Shown in pieces: positions 59,569 through 64,000 of a DNA stretch of 64,000 nucleotides. Source of the stretch: Cryptosporangium phraense (GTDB lineage: Bacteria > Actinomycetota > Actinomycetes > Mycobacteriales > Cryptosporangiaceae); NCBI RefSeq assembly GCF_006912135.1, contig NZ_VIRS01000010.1, forward strand, positions 179,561 to 243,560, written 5' to 3'. The notes under the pieces were generated by a model. It ran no database searches. It saw only the letters and a program-made list of their open reading frames with translations, and had not been told where the DNA came from. Position 1 is the first letter of the stretch, and every line of letters begins with the position of its first letter. A program made the position numbers and the translations under genes.

Positions 59569-60443
59569 CGGCGCCCCCACTCGCCGTCCAGCGCCCGCGC
59601 GATGCGGTTGGTCGACAGGACGGTCGCGGCGATCGTCAGCCCGGGCAGCGCGGTGAGCCACCAGGCGTTCGCGAGGTAGTTGCGGCCGCCGGAGATCAGC
59701 GTGCCCCACTCCGGAGCCGGTGGCGGAGCGCCGTAGCCGAGGAAGCTCAGCGACGACACGGCCAGGATCGCCGTGCCGAACGTGAGCGTGGCCAGCACCA
59801 TCACCGGTCCGATCGCGTTCGGCAGCACGTGCCGCCCGAGCACCGAGTACCAGCGCGCACCGCACGAGCGGGCCGCCTCGACGTAGACCGCCTGCCGGAC
59901 CCGCAGCACCTCCGCCCGCATCACCCGGGCGAACTCGGCCACGCTGGCCAGCCCGACCGCGACCGCGACCTTGACCGTGCCGTAGCCGAGCGCGGTGACC
60001 AGCGCCAGCGAGAGGAACAGGGCCGGGATCGAGAGCAGCACGTCGACGATCCGCATCAGCACGTCCTCGACCCAGCCGCCGACGAACCCGGCCAGCAACC
60101 CGACCAGGCCACCGACCACGAACGCGACCGCCACCGCGATCAGCGTCGCCTTGAGCGAGAGCTGCGCACCGTGGACGACCCGGGAGAACAGGTCGCGCCC
60201 GAGCTCGTCGGTGCCGAACCAGTGGGCCGCGCTCGGCGCCTGGAAAAGGTTCTTGGGAACGCCCTTCAACGGGTCCTGGGCGGCGAACAGCCCGGGCCAG
60301 AACGAGGCCAGCACCACCGCGATCACGACCAGGATCGAGACCACCAGCCCGGGCCGCCGCACGAAGAAGAGCCAGTTCCGGCGGTCGGGTGCCTCGGCGG
60401 GCGTCTCCAGCGGTATCCCGAGCTCGATCAGCGTCTGGCTCAC
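59565..60443 (-). CDS. ABC transporter permease, DppC type
   Basis: A 292-residue permease with about six membrane helices. The N-terminal OppC/DppC segment NWLFFVRRPGLVVSILVVIA, the FGTDELGRDLFSRVVHGAQL motif and the EAA loop YVEAARSCGARWYSVLGRHV-LPN confirm the class. SSLSFLGYGAPPPAPEWGTL is the conserved C-terminal region. The GTG at 60443 overlaps the stop of the DppB-type gene (GTGA). Confidence 0.92.
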   Translation of the reverse strand: MSQTLIELGIPLETPAEAPDRRNWLFFVRRPGLVVSILVVIAVVLASFWPGLFAAQDPLKGVPKNLFQAPSAAHWFGTDELGRDLFSRVVHGAQLSLKATLIAVAVAFVVGGLVGLLAGFVGGWVEDVLMRIVDVLLSIPALFLSLALVTALGYGTVKVAVAVGLASVAEFARVMRAEVLRVRQAVYVEAARSCGARWYSVLGRHVLPNAIGPVMVLATLTFGTAILAVSSLSFLGYGAPPPAPEWGTLISGGRNYLANAWWLTALPGLTIAATVLSTNRIARALDGEWGRR

Positions 60444-61378
60444 GACGCCACCACGATCCGCGGATCGAGCAGCGGATAGATCAGGTCGACGAGCAGGTTC
60501 GCGGTCACGAAGACCAGCGAGCCGAACACCACGACGCCCTGCACCAGCGGCAGGTCCTGCACGGTGACGGCGGCCGCGGTCACCCGCCCCAGCCCGTTGC
60601 GGGAGAACACGGTCTCGATCACCACCGAGTTGGCCATCGCCTGCCCGGCCAGCACCCCGACGATCGTCAGCGCGGGCAGCGACGCGTTGCGCAGCGCGTG
60701 ACGCAGGTGGATACGCACCCGGCCGGCGCCCTTGGCCCGCGCGGTCTCGACGTACGGCTGGTCCAGTGCGGTGAGCAGGCTCTTGGCCAGGATCTGGGCG
60801 ACGATCGCGCCGACCGGGATCGACAGTGCGACGGCCGGGAGCACCAGCCCGCGCAGCCCGTCGTTGCCGAACGCCGGGAGCAGCTCGAGCTGGAACGAGA
60901 AGACCTCGACCAGCATCAGCCCGATCCAGAAGATCGGCATCGAGACCGCGAGCGGCGGCAGCGACAGCAGGAACTGGCGCAGCCAGCGCAGCCGGGTCCA
61001 GGTCGCGACCATCGCCAGGCTCCCGCCCACCAGTGTGCCCAGCAGCAGGCCCGACCCGGTCAGGGCCAGCGTCGACGGCAGGGCCTCGGCCAGCAGGTCG
61101 GTGACCGGGCGACCGGTCGACACCGAGGTGCCGAAGTCGCCCCGCAGCGCGTGGCCCAGGTAGTCGAGGTACTGCAGGGGCACCGGCTGGTCGAACCCGT
61201 ACTGGTGCTGGAGCCGGGCGATCTGCTCCGGGTCGATCGGCGCCTGGTCCGACCCGGCGCCGGCCATCGCCGACACCGGGTCCCCGGGCAGCAGGTCCAG
61301 GATCACGAACGAGAGCGTGTAGGCCGCCCACAGCACGCCGATCGCCTGGGCGAAACGTTTGAGCAGGTAGCGGCGCAT
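60440..61378 (-). CDS. ABC transporter permease, DppB type
   Basis: A 312-residue permease. MRRYLLKRFAQAIGVLWAAY, DLLPGDPVSAMAG, the periplasmic Q-x-Y-G-F-D-Q motif (RLQHQYGFDQPVPLQYLDYL) and LRGDFGTSVSTGRPV are characteristic. The EAA loop is YVETARAKGAGRVRIHLRHA. The ATG shares one base with the binding-protein stop (TGATG), so the two are coupled. Confidence 0.92.
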   Translation of the reverse strand: MRRYLLKRFAQAIGVLWAAYTLSFVILDLLPGDPVSAMAGAGSDQAPIDPEQIARLQHQYGFDQPVPLQYLDYLGHALRGDFGTSVSTGRPVTDLLAEALPSTLALTGSGLLLGTLVGGSLAMVATWTRLRWLRQFLLSLPPLAVSMPIFWIGLMLVEVFSFQLELLPAFGNDGLRGLVLPAVALSIPVGAIVAQILAKSLLTALDQPYVETARAKGAGRVRIHLRHALRNASLPALTIVGVLAGQAMANSVVIETVFSRNGLGRVTAAAVTVQDLPLVQGVVVFGSLVFVTANLLVDLIYPLLDPRIVVAS

Positions 61379-62970
61379 CAGCGCAGCCGGGTGTCGTGGA
61401 GCTGGATGCGGCTGGAGGCCTCGAAGTTCAGGTCCTGCACCTTCGACGCGACGCCGAGTTCGGTCTCCAGCTCGACCACCGGGACGACGTACGCGTTGTC
61501 GACGATCAGTTTCTGGGCCTGGTCGACGAGCGGCCGGCGCTTGGCCGGGTCGGCCGCGGCGGCCTGCTGGGCCAGCACGGTCTGCAGCGGGCCCTCGGGG
61601 ATCCGGTAGGCGTTGAGCAGCTTGGTCGAGAACTGGGTGCGCAGGATGTCGGGGTCGGCGCGGGTGACGTTGCCCCAGAGCGCGTCGAAGTTGCCGCCCT
61701 TCTGGATCTGCACGATCTGGGCGATCTGCGCCTGCTTGAGCGTGACGTCGATGCCGACGGCCTTGAGTTGCTGTTGGACCAGCTCCAGGGCCGGTTGGTT
61801 GGTGGCCGCGTTGGCGAACCAGGTCACGTGCAGCGTCAGCCGGGCGCCGTTCTTGACCCGGATGCCGTCGCTGCCCGCGCGCCACCCGGCCGCGTCCAGG
61901 AGGGACTTGGCCTTGGCCGGGTCGTAGGCGAGCGCCGGCTGTTTCGTGTAGCCGGGCGTCGTGTGCGAGAGGATGCTCGTCGCCGGCTGGGTGCCGCTGG
62001 GGTAGACCGTGTCGACGATCTGCTGCCGGTCGACCGCGGCCAGGATCGCCTGCCGGACCTTCAGGTCCTTCAGCACCGGCCGGGAGTTGTTCAGCCCCAG
62101 CTGGAAGACCACGCCGGGGTTCGCCCGGGTGATCAGCTGCACCCCGGCCGCTTTCAGCGCCGCCTCGTCGGCCTTGCCGACCGCGCCGATCGCGTCGACC
62201 TGACCTGACTGCAGGCTCCCGGTCCGGACGCCGGACTCGGGGACGATCTTGAAGACGACGGTGTCGAGGTACGCCTCGCCGTCCTTCTTCCAGAGCGACG
62301 AGCCCCAGTCGTAGCCGGTGCGTTTGGTCAGCGTGATCGACTGGTTGGGGACGTACTTCGCGAGCACGAACGGCCCGGAGCCGACGACGCCGTCGCTGCA
62401 CCGCTGCTCGGGCGTCTTCTTCACGCTGGCGTCGGAGAGGATGCCGAGCGAGTGGGTCGCCGTGGCCTGCAGGAACTGGGCGTTGGGCTGCGCGAACGCG
62501 ATCTTCACGGTCTGAGCGTCGACCGCGGTGATGTCCTTGACGCCGGCCAGGTAGCCCTGGGCCAGCACCGCCAGCGCGCCGAGGTTCGGCACCGCCTCGA
62601 AGTTGTCCTTGACGACCTGCGCGGTCAGCGGCGTGCCGTCGCTGAACGTCACGCCCTTGCGTAAGTGGAACGTGAACGTGGTGGAGTCCGGGCTGACGTC
62701 CCACTTCTCGGCCAGCCAGGGGACGATCTTCCCGGTCTGCGGGTCCTGATCGGTCAGTGAGTCGACGAGTTGGCGGACCGAGTAGATCGTGTCGTTGCTG
62801 CCGACTTGTTGAGGGTCGACGCAGCCGGCGTCGGAGCCGACCGCGAACGTCAGCGTTCCCCCCGATCCGCCCTGGGAGGCGTCGCTGTCGGAGGTGCAGG
62901 CGCTGAGCAGCAGCGTCCCCGCGGTGAAGAGCGCAGCCAGCGCTGTTGCTTTCGGCGTCACGAACCTCAC
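61378..62970 (-). CDS. ABC transporter substrate-binding lipoprotein, peptide/nickel type
   Basis: A 530-residue SBP_bac_5 protein. The lipoprotein signal ends with lipobox LSAC, followed by a Ser/Gly linker. TLTFAVGSDAGCVDPQQVGS, WDVSPDSTTFTFHLRKGVTF, VRQAILAAVDRQQIVDTVYP and LLDAAGWRAGSDGIRVKNGA are the family landmarks. It captures the imported compound, probably an organosulfur molecule given the linked monooxygenases. The GTG at 62970 is the likely start, though no clear ribosome-binding site precedes it. It is the first gene of a four-gene importer operon. Confidence 0.9.
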   Translation of the reverse strand: MRFVTPKATALAALFTAGTLLLSACTSDSDASQGGSGGTLTFAVGSDAGCVDPQQVGSNDTIYSVRQLVDSLTDQDPQTGKIVPWLAEKWDVSPDSTTFTFHLRKGVTFSDGTPLTAQVVKDNFEAVPNLGALAVLAQGYLAGVKDITAVDAQTVKIAFAQPNAQFLQATATHSLGILSDASVKKTPEQRCSDGVVGSGPFVLAKYVPNQSITLTKRTGYDWGSSLWKKDGEAYLDTVVFKIVPESGVRTGSLQSGQVDAIGAVGKADEAALKAAGVQLITRANPGVVFQLGLNNSRPVLKDLKVRQAILAAVDRQQIVDTVYPSGTQPATSILSHTTPGYTKQPALAYDPAKAKSLLDAAGWRAGSDGIRVKNGARLTLHVTWFANAATNQPALELVQQQLKAVGIDVTLKQAQIAQIVQIQKGGNFDALWGNVTRADPDILRTQFSTKLLNAYRIPEGPLQTVLAQQAAAADPAKRRPLVDQAQKLIVDNAYVVPVVELETELGVASKVQDLNFEASSRIQLHDTRLR

Positions 62971-63000
62971 GCTAAGGAGCGGAGGTGTAACTAGTCAATA

Positions 63001-63017
63001 CCTATAGGATCACTAGG
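63001..63017. promoter_or_regulatory. Sulfur-cluster dyad CCTA-N9-TAGG (copy 2)
   Basis: CCTATAGGATCACTAGG lies 31 bp upstream of the importer operon start at 62970. It matches the copy at 57328-57344 at 14 of 17 positions. Two of the three differences are paired changes that keep the arms complementary (CCTA/TAGG here, CCCA/TGGG there). Confidence 0.6.
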
Positions 63018-64000
63018 CATTAGTGGGTCTGGAGTGGACGATCGGAGGGATGTCCGACCCGGCGGATGCGGTGCTCGGCCGCGGCAGGTCGGCGCGCTTC
63101 GGACGTCCGGGCTCGTCCGTGGGACTCCGGCGGTGGCCGGTCGGTGCACGTTCTGCCTGACGTCGACGCCGACGTTCATGGCGGTGGCGGGGCGCATCTC
63201 GTCGGCGCCCTTCGCACGACGGCCGGCCTGCTCGACGTGCGCGGACGGGCGGCGGCACTACCCGGGCCCGGGACTCGGCCGGGGGTGCCGGGGGTGCCGG
63301 GGTGCCGGGTGGGCCGGCGGTCTCGTCTGGGGCGGGCGGGTCGCGTCTGGGGGCGGCCGGGCGGTGACGGGAGCCGGTGGTGGGTGAGGACCGACCGGCC
63401 GTGGGGCCCGGCCGAAGAGGCATGGGCCGCGGGGGACCGCCTACGGCCCGTTCCGGGGCCGCAGTGCGACGGCACGTGGGCGCGGGTCGTCCCGGCCTAG
63501 GGGGCTTGTCGGTCGACTCGACCGTGGTTGGGGCGCATCAGCATGCCGCGAGCGCGTGTCGAAGAGATCGATCAGAACAGCCGCCGGAAGGCGCCACCGC
63601 AGAGCCCGACGACCCCGGTCCGGGCCGGTCACGCGGCGGGTCGAGCGCCACGATCCACCGGGCCGCCGAGGCCGGCCAGCCCTCGCGCTCGCCGCTGGCC
63701 AGACCGGAGACGCGCCGCGGTTCCAACCGGCCGCGATGCCATCCACGCCGCCGGGACCGGCCGCCCGCGGGCCCGCGTCGGCCAGGCCCGGAGCCGGGCC
63801 CGCCGGCCGAGGATCCGGCCGATGCGGGTCCTGGCCAACCACGCCTACGTATCCCGCGCAACCGATGCCGACCGCGCCCGACGCGCGCCCCGCGCCCGAC
63901 CGCGCCCGAACGGGAGCCCCACCGCGCGCCCGACCCGCACCGGGCCCGCGCCGCGGGCAGGACCCCGCTGCGCTGCGCGCTCGGTCGGCGCTCGGTCCGC
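63018..64000. other. Gene-poor stretch, nothing supported
   Basis: I see no convincing gene in this 983-bp stretch. Several frames stay open on both strands, but their translations are Arg/Pro/Gly-rich, lack ribosome-binding sites and show no family features. The plus strand is G-rich to about 63500 and C-rich after about 63850, with GCGCCCGAC-like short repeats near the right edge. It may be decayed DNA or a long control region of a gene beyond the window. Confidence 0.5.

Noticed and set aside
63034..63500. Short overlapping open frames near the right edge
   Set aside because: No ribosome-binding site, no family resemblance, and composition typical of non-coding GC-rich DNA.

Overview
This 64 kb window comes from a very GC-rich actinomycete chromosome. 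Codon third positions are almost all G or C, GTG and TTG starts are frequent, and many adjacent genes overlap by the four bases ATGA or GTGA. The gene types (F420/FMN luciferase-like enzymes, HelD, a SigK-RskA pair, an Rv2578c-type radical SAM protein, a FadE34-like double acyl-CoA dehydrogenase) also fit an actinomycete. I cannot name the genus. I see no rRNA, tRNA or CRISPR array and no sign of a large acquired island. The only mobile element is one decayed IS982 copy.

Layout. 1-4.7 kb: a thiamine-diphosphate enzyme, a DUF4126 membrane protein, then an overlapping run of a shortened acetyltransferase, a methyltransferase and a uridine-kinase-like enzyme, and a di-Mop molybdate binder. 4.8-8.5 kb: GH2 beta-galactosidase coupled to a luciferase-like oxidoreductase. 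8.5-10.4 kb: a LuxR-type regulator between two small genes that each carry the same 16-bp dyad upstream. 10.4-21.3 kb: sugar-acid catabolism. An IlvD/Edd dehydratase is divergent from a zinc dehydrogenase. A GntR/FCD regulator is divergent from an operon with L-fuconate dehydratase, a ribose-type ABC importer, an aldo/keto reductase and an L-fuconolactonase, which reads as the oxidative L-fucose (or related 6-deoxysugar) pathway.

21.3-31.8 kb: double acyl-CoA dehydrogenase, an FtsX-type permease divergent from a sensor kinase, a second two-component pair, a phosphotransferase and two secreted proteins. 31.9-37 kb: HelD-type RNA polymerase-recycling ATPase divergent from a MerR operon of four tightly overlapping genes. 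37-40.4 kb: glycosyltransferase, O-antigen-ligase-like protein and the IS982 remnant, inserted exactly at the shared CTAG of two convergent stop codons. 40.4-48.5 kb: radical SAM protein, ICL/PEP-mutase family enzyme, MaoC, HxlR, CaiB-type CoA-transferase, diguanylate cyclase, PLP decarboxylase and a DUF3500 protein.

48.5-52.4 kb: a SigK-RskA module divergent from a membrane-anchored molybdopterin oxidoreductase and a fasciclin lipoprotein. The same promoter-like sequence faces both ways. 52.4-54.2 kb: AraC-type remnant, hydrolase and TetR regulator. 54.2-63 kb: a probable organosulfur-scavenging cluster (three luciferase-like flavin monooxygenases, a nitroreductase-family protein and a complete peptide-type ABC importer) with a covarying operator-like dyad at both of its control regions. 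63.0-64.0 kb holds nothing I can support.

The most interesting features are regulatory. Four regions combine a local regulator or operon with a matched sequence element: LuxR dyads, SigK promoters, sulfur-cluster dyads and a MerR-type promoter. Three separate genes also look like relics of internal deletions.
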